Positions 1 through 8,267 of a stretch of DNA of 64,000 nucleotides are shown piece after piece. The position numbers were made by a program, and so were the translations under genes. The notes under the pieces were generated by a model. It made no database searches and was not told the DNA's origin. It saw nothing but the letters and a program-made list of their open reading frames with translations. The DNA is taken from assembly GCA_963816955.1 (NCBI GenBank), contig CAWFME010000005.1, positions 558,001 through 622,000 on the forward strand. Reading direction: 5' to 3'. Numbering within the stretch: the stretch's first letter is position 1; every line of letters begins with the position of its first letter. This stretch comes from DATFQI01 sp963816955. Its GTDB lineage: Bacteria; Actinomycetota; Thermoleophilia; Solirubrobacterales; Solirubrobacteraceae.

Positions 1-1172
1 TGCACGACCTGCATCGGCAACTCCGGCCCGCTGCCGGAGGAGATCTCCGACGTCGTCGGACGCGGAGGACCTCGCCGTCGTCTCGGTGCTCATCGGGCAA
101 CCGCAACTTCGAGGGGCGCATCAACCCCGACGTGAAGATGAACTACCTCGCGTCGCCGCCGCTGTGCGTCGCCTACGCGCTCGCCGGCACGATGGACATC
201 GACCTGCTCGACGAGCCGCTCGGGCAGGACGAGGACGGCGAGGACGTCTACCTCAAGGACATCTGGCCCAGCGCCGAGGAGGTCGCGCACACGGTCGAGG
301 AGGCCGTGCAGAGCGACATGTTCACGTCGTCCTACGACGAGGTGTTCGAGGGCGACGAGCGCTGGAACTCGCTCGAGGTGCCCGAGGGCGACCGCTACGC
401 CTGGGCGGACGACTCGACCTACGTGCGCCAGCCGCCGTTCTTCGACGACCTGCAGCCCGAGCCGTCGGACATCGAGGACATCGAGGGGGCGCGCGTGCTC
501 GCCGTGCTCGGCGACTCGGTGACGACCGACCACATCTCGCCCGCGGGCGCGATCAAGAAGGACTCGCCGGCCGCGAAGTACCTCAACGAGCACGACGTCG
601 CCAACAAGGACTTCAACTCCTACGGCGCCCGCCGCGGCAACCACGAGGTGATGATGCGCGGCACGTTCGCCAACATCCGCCTGCGCAACGAGATCGCCGG
701 CAAGGAGCTGATCGGCGGGCTCACGCTCAAGTTCCCCGAGGGCGACGAGATGCCGATCTACGACGCGGCGATGTCCTACGCGGAGGACGAGACGCCGCTG
801 GTCGTGCTCGCGGGCTCGGAGTACGGCTCGGGCTCCTCGCGCGACTGGGCCGCCAAGGGCACCAACCTGCTCGGCGTGCGCGCGGTGATCGCGCAGTCCT
901 TCGAGCGCATCCACCGCTCCAACCTGGTCGGCATGGGCGTGCTGCCGCTGCAGTTCCCAGAGGGCGAGTCGGCGGAGTCGCTCGGGCTCACCGGCGAGGA
1001 GGAGGTCTCGATCACGGGGCTCGACGGCGGCGACGCCTCCGAGGTCTCCGTGAAGGCCGGCGACGTCGAGTTCACCGCCAAGGTGCGCATCGACACGCCC
1101 AAGGAGCGCGACTACTACAAGCACGGCGGCATCCTGCAGTTCGTGCTGCGCCAGCTGATGTCGCAGGACTGA
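1..1172 (+). CDS. acnA: Aconitate hydratase, C-terminal part, apparently frameshifted
   Basis: Interconverts citrate and isocitrate in the TCA cycle. Only the C-terminal ~390 residues are inside the window. The first codons read CTTCIGNSGPLPEEIS in frame 1 and carry two cysteine ligands of the [4Fe-4S] cluster. The swivel domain follows, with GSSRDWAAKGTNLLG and FERIHRSNL. The reading frame moves twice within 40 bases: dropping one G near 58 restores VVDAEDLAVVSVL, and dropping the A at 92 restores SGNRNFEGRINPD; frame 3 is then open to the TGA at 1170-1172. Both are +1 changes, so sequencing error and true decay are both possible. Family assignment is secure; citrate synthase (56539-57867) and 2-oxoglutarate dehydrogenase (24919-29190) are also in this window. 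Confidence 0.93.
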   Translation, partial: HDLHRQLRPAAGGDLRRRRTRRTSPSSRCSSGNRNFEGRINPDVKMNYLASPPLCVAYALAGTMDIDLLDEPLGQDEDGEDVYLKDIWPSAEEVAHTVEEAVQSDMFTSSYDEVFEGDERWNSLEVPEGDRYAWADDSTYVRQPPFFDDLQPEPSDIEDIEGARVLAVLGDSVTTDHISPAGAIKKDSPAAKYLNEHDVANKDFNSYGARRGNHEVMMRGTFANIRLRNEIAGKELIGGLTLKFPEGDEMPIYDAAMSYAEDETPLVVLAGSEYGSGSSRDWAAKGTNLLGVRAVIAQSFERIHRSNLVGMGVLPLQFPEGESAESLGLTGEEEVSITGLDGGDASEVSVKAGDVEFTAKVRIDTPKERDYYKHGGILQFVLRQLMSQD

Positions 1173-1213
1173 GCCGTCCCGCAAGGGTCGCGTCGCTAAC
1201 CTCACGGGCGCTC

Positions 1214-2272
1214 ATGCCCGCCCCGGAGACCCTTCTCAAGCTGCTCACCGCCGCCGGCCCCTCCGGGTACGAGCAGGCGCCCGCCGCCGTCTTCCGCGAG
1301 GCCGCCGGCGCCTTCGCCGAGGTCACGCACGACTCCGTCGGCTCGACGGTCGCCAAGGTGCCCGGCACCGGCGGCGGCCGCTCACTGGCCATCGTCGGGC
1401 ACATCGACGAGATCGGGCTGATCGTCCACCACATCGACGACGACGGCTACCTCTGGTTCACCGGCGTCGGCGGCTGGGACCCCGTGATCCTCGTCGGCCA
1501 GCGGGTCGAGATCGCCACGCGCGACGGCGCCGTGCTCGGCGTGGTGGGCAAGAAGCCGATCCACCTGCTCAAGACCGACGAGGACCGCAAGAAGGCCCCA
1601 GAGCTCAAGGGCCTGCACATCGACATCGGGGCCAAGGACGGCGACGACGCGCGCTCGCGGGTGCGGATCGGCGACGTCGCCGTGATCGCCGGCGAGCCGG
1701 CCGAGCTGCCCAACGGGCGGCTCGTCTCGCGCTCGCTGGACAACCGGCTCGGTTGCTTCGTGGCGCTCGAGACCGCGCGGCTGGTCGCCGAGGCCGGCGG
1801 CGCGCCCGGCGACGTCTACGGCACGGCGGTCGCCCAGGAGGAGATCACGTTCGCGGGCGCGCGCACGACGGCGTTCTCGCTGCGGCCCGACGTCGCGATC
1901 GCGGTCGACGTGACGTTCGCCACCGACGCGCCGGGGCTCGACGAGAAGGAGCTCGGCCGCCACCGCTTCGGCACGGGCCCGGTGATCGGCCGCGGCTCGA
2001 CGCTCGACCCCGCCGTCTTCGAGCTCCTGCACGCGACCGCCGAGGCCGAGGGGATCCCGTTCACCGTGGCCGCCTCCGCGCGCTCGACGGGCACCGACGC
2101 CGACGCGATCCACCTCGCCGCCGCCGGCATCCCGACCGGCGTCGTCTCGATCCCGCTGCGCTACATGCACTCGCCCGTCGAGATGGTCGAGCTCGAGGAC
2201 GTCCACAACACCGCGCGGCTGCTCGCGGCGTTCGCGCAGGCGCTGAAGCCCGACACGGACTTCCGGCGCTGA
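1214..2272 (+). CDS. M42 family metallopeptidase (FrvX/glutamyl aminopeptidase type)
   Basis: Predicted cytosolic dinuclear-metal aminopeptidase of the M42 (TET) family, 352 residues, a normal length. Metal-site segments are visible in order: GHIDEIG (His63, Asp65), SLDNRLG (bridging Asp), AQEEITFAG (catalytic and metal Glu), VDVTFATDAP and RYMHSPVE (last His). ATG at 1214 is chosen because it gives the family N-terminus MPAPETLLKLLTAAGPSGYE; the longer open frame upstream is antisense-like sequence over aconitase. It lies 41 bp after aconitase on the same strand and its stop overlaps the likely start of the HAD gene. Substrate cannot be told; some family members were once called endoglucanases, and that name is not supported here. 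Confidence 0.9.
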   Translation: MPAPETLLKLLTAAGPSGYEQAPAAVFREAAGAFAEVTHDSVGSTVAKVPGTGGGRSLAIVGHIDEIGLIVHHIDDDGYLWFTGVGGWDPVILVGQRVEIATRDGAVLGVVGKKPIHLLKTDEDRKKAPELKGLHIDIGAKDGDDARSRVRIGDVAVIAGEPAELPNGRLVSRSLDNRLGCFVALETARLVAEAGGAPGDVYGTAVAQEEITFAGARTTAFSLRPDVAIAVDVTFATDAPGLDEKELGRHRFGTGPVIGRGSTLDPAVFELLHATAEAEGIPFTVAASARSTGTDADAIHLAAAGIPTGVVSIPLRYMHSPVEMVELEDVHNTARLLAAFAQALKPDTDFRR

Positions 2273-2970
2273 CGGGCTCCGCCTCCCCGCTGCTGCTGCT
2301 GTTCGACATCGACGGCACGCTGCTGCAGCGGGCCTCGGTCGAGCACGCGCGGGCGATCGTCGAGGCGGCCCAGCAGGTCCACGGGGTCGCCGACCTGCAC
2401 GTGCACCGCGTGGAGGCGGCGGGGCGGACCGACCTCGCGATCGCGCGCGACCTGCTGCTCGCCGCGGGCGTCGAGCGCTCGGAGATCGACGCGCGCGCCG
2501 CAGAGGTCGCGGCCCGCGCCGTCGACGCCTACGCGGAGCTGTGCCCCGCCGACCTCTCGCCCCGGCTCGCGCCCGGGATCGTGGAGCTGCTCGAGGCGCT
2601 CGCGGACCGCGGCGACTCGTTCGCCCTCTCGCTCGTCACGGGCAACCTCGAGCCGGTGGCGCGGCTGAAGCTGGCGCGCGCCGGCATCGGCCACCACTTC
2701 CCGCCCGGCCAGGGCGGCTTCGGCTCCGACCACACCAAGCGGGCCGAGCTCCCGCCGATCGCCCGCGCCCGGATGTCCGACCCGCCGTGGCCGCGCGAGC
2801 GGACCGTCGTGATCGGCGACACGCCGCGCGACATCGCCTGCGCCCGCGCCGACGGCGTGCGCGTGGCCGCGGTCGCCACCGGCCCGTTCGCGATCGAGCA
2901 GCTCGCGGACGCCGACGCGGTCGCCGACGACGCCCGCTCGCTGCTGCCGGTGCTCGAGGACTGGCTCTGA
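2269..2970 (+). CDS. HAD-superfamily hydrolase, phosphoglycolate-phosphatase-like
   Basis: Predicted phosphatase of the haloacid dehalogenase superfamily, about 233 residues. Motif I LLLLFDIDGTLL carries the two aspartates, a helical cap follows, SLVTGN gives motif II, and VVIGDTPRDIACARADG gives motif IV. No ATG or GTG lies near the beginning; the frame allows CTG at 2269, whose last two bases overlap the TGA of the peptidase gene, so translational coupling is likely but the start is uncertain. The 3' third (2636-2970) is overlapped on the opposite strand by the reading frame of the MFS transporter. Substrate unknown. Confidence 0.8.
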   Translation: MTGSASPLLLLFDIDGTLLQRASVEHARAIVEAAQQVHGVADLHVHRVEAAGRTDLAIARDLLLAAGVERSEIDARAAEVAARAVDAYAELCPADLSPRLAPGIVELLEALADRGDSFALSLVTGNLEPVARLKLARAGIGHHFPPGQGGFGSDHTKRAELPPIARARMSDPPWPRERTVVIGDTPRDIACARADGVRVAAVATGPFAIEQLADADAVADDARSLLPVLEDWL

Positions 2971-4156
2971 CGTCGCCCGCGTGGGCGATCTGCTCGAGCG
3001 CACCCCAGATCAGCGCCAGGATGAGCGCGGAGCCGGCGAACGCGAACCAGAACGGCGCGGTGATCCCGCCGACGCGCGCGATCACGCCGCCGAGGGCCTG
3101 GCCGGCGAGGATGCCGCCGAAGACGCCGATCGCGTAGAGGCTGCCGACCCGGCCCTGGAGCGCGGCCGGGACCGCCCGCATGCGCACGGCGCGGGAGGTC
3201 GTGCCCCAGACGAACGCGTGGGCGCCGAAGACGAACATCAGCATCATCGCCACCCACGCCGCCGTCGTGAGGGCGAGGCCGAGGTGGGTGAGGGTCTCGA
3301 TCGTCAGGCCGGCGCGCATGAGGTTGGCCAGGCTCGCGTGGCGTTCGAGCCAGTCGTAGGACAGGGTGCCCAGCAGGCCGCCGGCTGCGCCGACCGTGGT
3401 GAGCAGCCCGAAGCCGACCGGGCCGAGCCCGAGCCGCTGGGAGGCGTAGAGCACGAGCACCGACCACGCCGCGCCCCAGGTCACGTTGAAGGTGACGATC
3501 GTGATCGTGAGCGTGCGCACCGCCGGGTTGCCCCACGTCCAGCGGAACCCCTCCATGACGTCGCGGCCGAGGTGGGAGGGCCCGGCCGGCCGCTCGACCG
3601 GCGCGAGCCGGATCCGCGTGGCCAGCACTGCTCCGAGGGCGACGCACAGCGCCTGCGTCAGGAACGGCCAGGCCATGCCAGCCGCGAAGAGCGTGGCTCC
3701 GACCGCCGGGCCGATCAGCTGGTTGGTGGTCAGGAAGCCGGCCATCAGCCGCGCGTTGCCGATCCCGAGATCCGCCTTGGCGACGACCATCGGCAGCAGC
3801 GTGCCGGTGGCCGTGTCGGCGAAGACCTCGGCGGTCCCCAGCAGCAGCATCGCGGCCAGGATGACCCCGATGCCGACCTGGCCGCTGACGATGATCACGG
3901 TCAGCACGGCCAGGACGGCGGCGCGCATCAGGTCCACGGCGACCACCATCGCGCGGCGGTCGACGCGGTCGGCCAGCACGCCGGCGTAGAGCCCGAACAG
4001 CAGCCACGGCAGCCGCTGGAGCAGGGCTGCGAGCGCGACGAGCAGCGGGTCCTGCGTCTGGGAGGCGATCAGCAGCGGCCCGGCGGCCAGCCCGATCCCG
4101 TCGCCGAGGTTGCTGGTCCACGAAGAGCCGACCAGCCACCGGAACGGGGTGCCCAT
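2636..4156 (-). CDS. MFS transporter (EntS/MFS_3-like exporter)
   Basis: Predicted inner-membrane major facilitator exporter. The first ~400 residues contain about 12 hydrophobic helices, with SSWTSNLGDGIGLAA in helix 1 and the loop 2-3 signature GVLADRVDRRAMV. ATG at 4156 places helix 1 as in relatives; in-frame GTGs up to 4255 are possible earlier starts. The membrane part ends near LEQIAHAGDV at about 2980, but no stop occurs there. The frame runs another ~115 arginine-rich residues antisense to the HAD gene and stops at 2636. That tail is probably not functional protein; a lost stop codon or base error near 2975 could explain it. Cargo unknown. Confidence 0.82.
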   Translation of the reverse strand: MGTPFRWLVGSSWTSNLGDGIGLAAGPLLIASQTQDPLLVALAALLQRLPWLLFGLYAGVLADRVDRRAMVVAVDLMRAAVLAVLTVIIVSGQVGIGVILAAMLLLGTAEVFADTATGTLLPMVVAKADLGIGNARLMAGFLTTNQLIGPAVGATLFAAGMAWPFLTQALCVALGAVLATRIRLAPVERPAGPSHLGRDVMEGFRWTWGNPAVRTLTITIVTFNVTWGAAWSVLVLYASQRLGLGPVGFGLLTTVGAAGGLLGTLSYDWLERHASLANLMRAGLTIETLTHLGLALTTAAWVAMMLMFVFGAHAFVWGTTSRAVRMRAVPAALQGRVGSLYAIGVFGGILAGQALGGVIARVGGITAPFWFAFAGSALILALIWGALEQIAHAGDVRASPRAPAAASGRRRRPRRRPRAARSRTGRWRPRPRARRRRGRRRCRAACRRSRRSARAATAGRTSGRGRSAGARPAWCGRSRSRPGRAGSGGRCRRAPASAAPPARGCP

Positions 4157-4208
4157 GCGAGCGGGCACCACGGCTTCGACCAGGCGGCGCACCGCGCCAC
4201 TGTAAGAC

Positions 4209-4227
4209 GGCCCGCCGACGGCGGGCC
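4209..4227. terminator. Hairpin upstream of the MFS gene
   Basis: A perfect 8-bp stem GGCCCGCC / GGCGGGCC with a GAC loop lies between the end of the gamma-glutamyltranspeptidase gene and the MFS ATG. No T-run follows on either strand. It could help end transcription from the upstream minus-strand gene or act as a leader hairpin; function is inferred from position only. Confidence 0.35.
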
Positions 4228-4274
4228 GCCCGTCACGCAGCCGGGATAGCCCCACGTTGCGGCGGATCGCACGT

Positions 4275-4306
4275 GCGCGGGCGCCGCCGGGTGGCGGCGC
4301 CCGCGC
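4275..4306 (-). terminator. Strong hairpin after the gamma-glutamyltranspeptidase stop
   Basis: Perfect 14-bp inverted repeat GCGCGGGCGCCGCC / GGCGGCGCCCGCGC with a 4-nt GGGT loop, starting 7 bp after the TGA (4315-4313) of the minus-strand gene. It is the right place and strength for a terminator, although the U-tract is missing, as is common for hairpin terminators in high-GC actinobacteria. Confidence 0.55.
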
Positions 4307-4312
4307 ATGGAC

Positions 4313-6104
4313 TCAGCGCGGCCTGACCACGGCGGCGGAGCCGCCGCCGCGGCGGCTCGGCTCGGCCGCGGCGATCATCCCGCGCTTGCCGCGGAACTCG
4401 ATCGCGGTGGCGGCGCCGATCTCGCCCGGTGCGGCCGGCGTCACGAACTTGTGACCGCGCTCGAACGCGAGCGCGCGGCCCTCCGGCGAGTCGATGAACG
4501 CCTGCTCGGCCTGGGTGCTCGCCGTGTTGCGCTCGACCGCGCGCGGGAGCGCGATCGCGTTCGGCAGCGGCTCGCGCAGGTCGATCCGATTGACCAGCGT
4601 CTGCAGCACCGTGCCGGGGATCGTCGAGCCGCCGGGCGAACCCAGGGCCAGGTACGGCTTGCCGGACTTCTCGATGATCGTCGGCGCCATCGAGCTGCGC
4701 GGGCGCTTGGAGCGGTCCGCGCGGTTCGGGTGCGTCGTCGAGTCGAAGTTGAAGTCCGTCAGCTCGTTGTTGAGCAGGAACCCGTAGCCCGGCACGACGA
4801 TGCCGTTGCCGCCCGTGGACTCGATCGTGAACGTGTATGACACGACGTTGCCCAGCCTGTCTGCGACCGTGAGGTGCGTCGTCGACTGGCGCGGGTGCGA
4901 GATCGTGGCGCTGTTCGCCGCCTGCCGGGAGGAGCTGCCCTGGTTGTCGTAGGGATCGCCCGGTGCGACGGTGGTGCTCGCCGCTCGCTGCTCCGTGATC
5001 TTGTCGCGCCGCTCGGTGGCGAACGACGTCGACAGCAGGCCCTCGACGGGGACGTCGAAGAACGCCGGGTCGGCAAGGTAGGCGTTGCGGTCGGCGAACG
5101 TGTATCGCGACGCCTCCAGGTAGCGGTGCAGGATCTGCGTGCGGGTGCTCCCCGCAGGGCTGTAGCCGCCGAGGATGTTGAGCACCTCGCCGACCGTGGT
5201 GCCGCCGGAGGTCGGGGGCGCCATGCCGTAGACGGTGAGGCCGCGGTAGGAGCTCACGGTCGGCTCGCGCTCCGGGGCCGTGTAGCGCTTGAGGTCGTCC
5301 GTGGTCATCAGGCCGGCGCGCCAGGTGTGGTCGGCGTCGGGGGCGACCGGAGGCCGCGCGGCCGCCCGGGCCATCGCCTCGGCCACCGCGCCGCGGTAGA
5401 AGCCCTTGCGCACGCCCTGCCGGCCGAGGAGCCGGTAGGTCTTGGCCATGTCGGGGTTGGTGATGCGCGTGCCGACGTCCTTGGAGGTGCGGTCGGGATC
5501 GAGATAGATCGCGGCCGTCGACGGGATGTCGTCGAAGTAGGTCTTCACCGCCTCGACGGAGTTGAAGAACGTCTGGTCGACCGTGAAGCCGTTCGTCGCG
5601 ACGCGCACGCCCGGGCGCAGCGCGCGCTTGAGCGAGAACGTGCCGTAGTTCTTGAGCGCCCGCGCCCAGGTCAGCGGGGTGCCGGGCACGCCCGCCGAGA
5701 GCCCGCTGAAGCGGGCCGGCTCGAACGCCAGCGGCTTGCCGTTCTCGATGAAGGAGTCGGGCTCCATCGCACGCGGGGCCTTCTCGCGGCCGTCGATCGT
5801 CGTCACGTCGCCCGTCGGCGGTGCGGATGACCATGAAGCCGCCGCCGCCGATGCCGCACGAGAACGGCTCGGTGACGCCGAGCACGGCGGCCGCCGCGAC
5901 GGCGGCGTCGACCGCGTTGCCGCCGGCCTTCAGCGTGTCGATCGCGGCCTGGGTGCCGAGCGCGTCGACGGTGGCGGCCGCGCCGCCCGTTCCTCGCGCG
6001 GTCGGCTGCTTCGCCGGCTCCTGGGCTCCGGCGCCCTGCGCGCCGACCAGCACGGCGAGGATCCCGGCGCTCACGAGCGCCAGGCGGAATGGGTTACGTC
6101 TCAT
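4313..6104 (-). CDS. ggt: Gamma-glutamyltranspeptidase, secreted, single +1 frameshift
   Basis: Cleaves gamma-glutamyl bonds (glutathione and related) outside the cytoplasm as an autoprocessed Ntn hydrolase. The N-terminus MRRNPFRLALVSAGILAVLVGAQGAGAQ (read in two parts: MRRNPFRLALVSAG, ILAVLVGAQGAGAQ) is a signal peptide. GGNAVDAAVAAAAVLGVTEP and GIGGGGFMVIRTADG are family motifs. QSTTHLTVAD gives the autocatalytic threonine, and GSPGGSTIPGTV lies near the C-terminus. The frame breaks at the CCC run 5811-5813: removing one base joins MVIRTADG to DVTTIDGREKAP and gives about 596 residues, the expected size. All catalytic motifs are intact on both sides, so the enzyme may well be functional if the extra base is a sequencing error. 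Confidence 0.9.
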
Positions 6105-6153
6105 CGGGCCTCCCCCGCGAACGACTGAATGGCTCAGACCTACCCTGCGCGGG

Positions 6154-7662
6154 TCAGCGTGGCACGCGCAGAAGCGTGGCCCGGACCGGCTGGTCCGTGT
6201 CCTGACGCAGCCGCGTCACGTAGGCCGAGCCGGCGGCGAGCGCCGTGCTCCACAGCGTCACCTGGACGCCGGGCTTGGGTCGCGGTGGCAGCTTGCGCGG
6301 CCAGCCGTGCGCGTTGTGCTGCGGCCCGGGCTCGTGGCCCTCGTCGCGGCGGCCGGTCGGCACCGTGCCGTAGAGCGAGCGGTCGCGCCGCACCGGCCGG
6401 GCCCGCAGGAGGCCGATCCGCAGCTGCTGGCGCTGGAACGTCGAGCGGACGTAGAGCAGCCGCCGGCCGTCGCTGGAGGGATTGAGCAGCAGCGTCCGGG
6501 CCTCGCTGCGCAGGGTCGTGCGCCGCCAGGTGGACAGGTTGCGCTCGACGATGCGCCCGCGCGAGCGGCCGGTGACGTGGAACAGCACCCGGTCGCCCGC
6601 GATCGCCGGGCGGCCGAGCTGCACGGGCGCCTGCGCGGCGGCGACGCGCCGGGCGCGCGGCGCCGCGGGCGGCAGCGGCGAGGCGAGGATCACGTCGTTC
6701 TCGCCGCGGCGGTCGCGCCAGGCGACCCAGCCGCCGCCGACGGCGACGGCGTCGGCCTCCGGGGCGGGGATCGTCAGGACGAAGGCGGGGTCCGACTGCG
6801 AGCGCACCTCCACCGTGCCCTCACCGAGCCACGCGAGCTTGCCGCCGCCGACGGCGGGGTGCGGGCCGGGCGCAGGCTCGCGGAAACCGTCCCCACCCAC
6901 CCGCGCGAGCACGCCGCCGGCGCCCGGCTCCTGGAAGGCGATCAGCGCGCCGTCGGCGCTCGGGTCGGTGGCCGGCACCGCGAACACGGTCGCGGCCTGC
7001 GCGGGCGCCGCCCACAGCGCCGCGGCGCAGGCGGCCAGCGCGGCAGCGTCGGCGGCCCGCAGGGCGCGCAGGATCGCGGGCCGCTCGGCCATCGCGGCGT
7101 GTGCCTCCGCGCCGCGGTCGGTGCCCGCGAGCGGGGCGAGGATGACGACGGGCAGCGTGCGGCCGAGGCCGAAGCCGAGCCCGACGAGCAGCCCGAGCCC
7201 CGGGTCGCCGAGCGCGACGCTCACGCCCGCGAGCGCCCAGACGGCGAACGAGAGGATGAACGTGGTGAAGCCGAGCCCGAGCAGGATCCCGTAGAGCCCC
7301 GCGGCGAGCGGGAGCGGCAGCACGCGCCGCCACGACTCGGGCACCTGCCGGCGCACCTGCGGGACGATCCGCGCGCCGCGCGCCTCGCCCGCCGCCGCGG
7401 CCAGCGCGACCGCCGCGGCGACGGCGATCGCCGCCGTCCCGCCGGCGCCGAGCGACCGCCCGAGCAGCGCGAGGCCGCCGAAGGTGGCGATGCCGCCGGC
7501 CAGCGCGCCCGCGGCGAAGGTGACGCAAGCGACCAGCGTCGTGCGCAGCCGGCCGGCGTAGCCGTGCGGGGCGAGCGTGTCGACCATCGAGAAGCCGCAC
7601 GGCGACCACGCGCCGGTCACGCCCGCGACCAGCCCCGCGGCGAGCAGCACGGCCTCGAGCAT
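6154..7662 (-). CDS. MauF/CcdA-like membrane protein with C-terminal propeller-like domain
   Basis: 502 residues in two parts. Residues ~1-245 hold about six to seven hydrophobic helices and begin with GVTGAWSPCGFSM, the SPC-type motif of the CcdA/DsbD/MauF group that moves electrons across the membrane. Residues ~250-502 follow an AAPAQAA stretch and contain short beta-strand repeats (DGALIAFQEPG, GGKLAWLGEG, GGWVAWRDRRGEND, GDRVLFHVTG, DGRRLLYVRS) of the TolB/WD type, probably outside the cytoplasm. The ATG overlaps the TGA of the MauA-like gene (TGATG), so the two are translationally coupled. In methylamine operons MauF is membrane-bound and MauB is a beta-propeller, so a MauF-MauB-like fusion is a reasonable but unproven reading. 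Confidence 0.6.
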   Translation of the reverse strand: MLEAVLLAAGLVAGVTGAWSPCGFSMVDTLAPHGYAGRLRTTLVACVTFAAGALAGGIATFGGLALLGRSLGAGGTAAIAVAAAVALAAAAGEARGARIVPQVRRQVPESWRRVLPLPLAAGLYGILLGLGFTTFILSFAVWALAGVSVALGDPGLGLLVGLGFGLGRTLPVVILAPLAGTDRGAEAHAAMAERPAILRALRAADAAALAACAAALWAAPAQAATVFAVPATDPSADGALIAFQEPGAGGVLARVGGDGFREPAPGPHPAVGGGKLAWLGEGTVEVRSQSDPAFVLTIPAPEADAVAVGGGWVAWRDRRGENDVILASPLPPAAPRARRVAAAQAPVQLGRPAIAGDRVLFHVTGRSRGRIVERNLSTWRRTTLRSEARTLLLNPSSDGRRLLYVRSTFQRQQLRIGLLRARPVRRDRSLYGTVPTGRRDEGHEPGPQHNAHGWPRKLPPRPKPGVQVTLWSTALAAGSAYVTRLRQDTDQPVRATLLRVPR

Positions 7663-8267
7663 CAGCAGGGCACCTTCGTCTGGAAGTACATGACGCAGAA
7701 CACCTTCCGGCCCGCGTAGCAGTAGCCGGTGAGCGCGCCGTCGCCGTTGATGCGCCGCGAGCTGTAGGCGCAGCAGTCGACGAGCTTGCGCACCCTGCCG
7801 CCGCAGCAGCGGTACCAGGCGCCGTCGACCCGCGTGGTGATCCGGTACTCCTTCGCGACGACCTTGCACACGGGCGTGCGCGACGCGCGCGGGAGCGGCC
7901 GCCCGTCAGGGTCAGTGAGCCGGTTGCCGTCGTCGTCGACCGGGTCGCCGGCGCGGTCCACGACGCGCCCGAGGTCGTCGACGCGCTTGCCGTCCTTCGC
8001 CCGCAGCGGGTAGCCGCGCGAGTCGATCCGGGGGATGCCGGTCGGGTGCGGGCAGGAGTCGGTCGTGTAGATGTGCCCGCAGAAGTGGTAGGCCTCGGCC
8101 TCGCCGGGCTTGATCAGCGAGCCCGCCGTCTTGGCGCCGGCCAGCGCCATCACGCCGCCGCCGACGCGCGAGAGGAAGCCGCGCCGCGAGGTGCTGCCCG
8201 CCACTCGGTCGCTGAGCCGCGTCGGGGCGTCGCCGGGCCGTGTGTCGGCGGGCCGGCGCTCAGGCAT
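7662..8267 (-). CDS. Methylamine dehydrogenase light chain-like Tat protein (MauA-like)
   Basis: 201 residues. A twin-arginine signal (STSRRGFLSRVGGG, Arg28-29) and hydrophobic segment point to Tat export of a folded protein. The mature part matches the MauA family pattern: YHFCGHIYTTDSC near residues 60-72, WYRCCGG at 151-157, DCC at 164-166, and closely spaced C-terminal cysteines, ten in all. Trp151 aligns with the first tryptophan of the tryptophan tryptophylquinone cofactor, but the second appears as Tyr182 (GYCYAG), so a standard TTQ cannot form. Residues 88-126 hold an Asp/Gly-rich heptad-like insert. ATG at 8267 overlaps the end of the upstream MauE-MauD-like gene. Enzyme activity is therefore uncertain. 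Confidence 0.72.
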   Translation of the reverse strand: MPERRPADTRPGDAPTRLSDRVAGSTSRRGFLSRVGGGVMALAGAKTAGSLIKPGEAEAYHFCGHIYTTDSCPHPTGIPRIDSRGYPLRAKDGKRVDDLGRVVDRAGDPVDDDGNRLTDPDGRPLPRASRTPVCKVVAKEYRITTRVDGAWYRCCGGRVRKLVDCCAYSSRRINGDGALTGYCYAGRKVFCVMYFQTKVPC

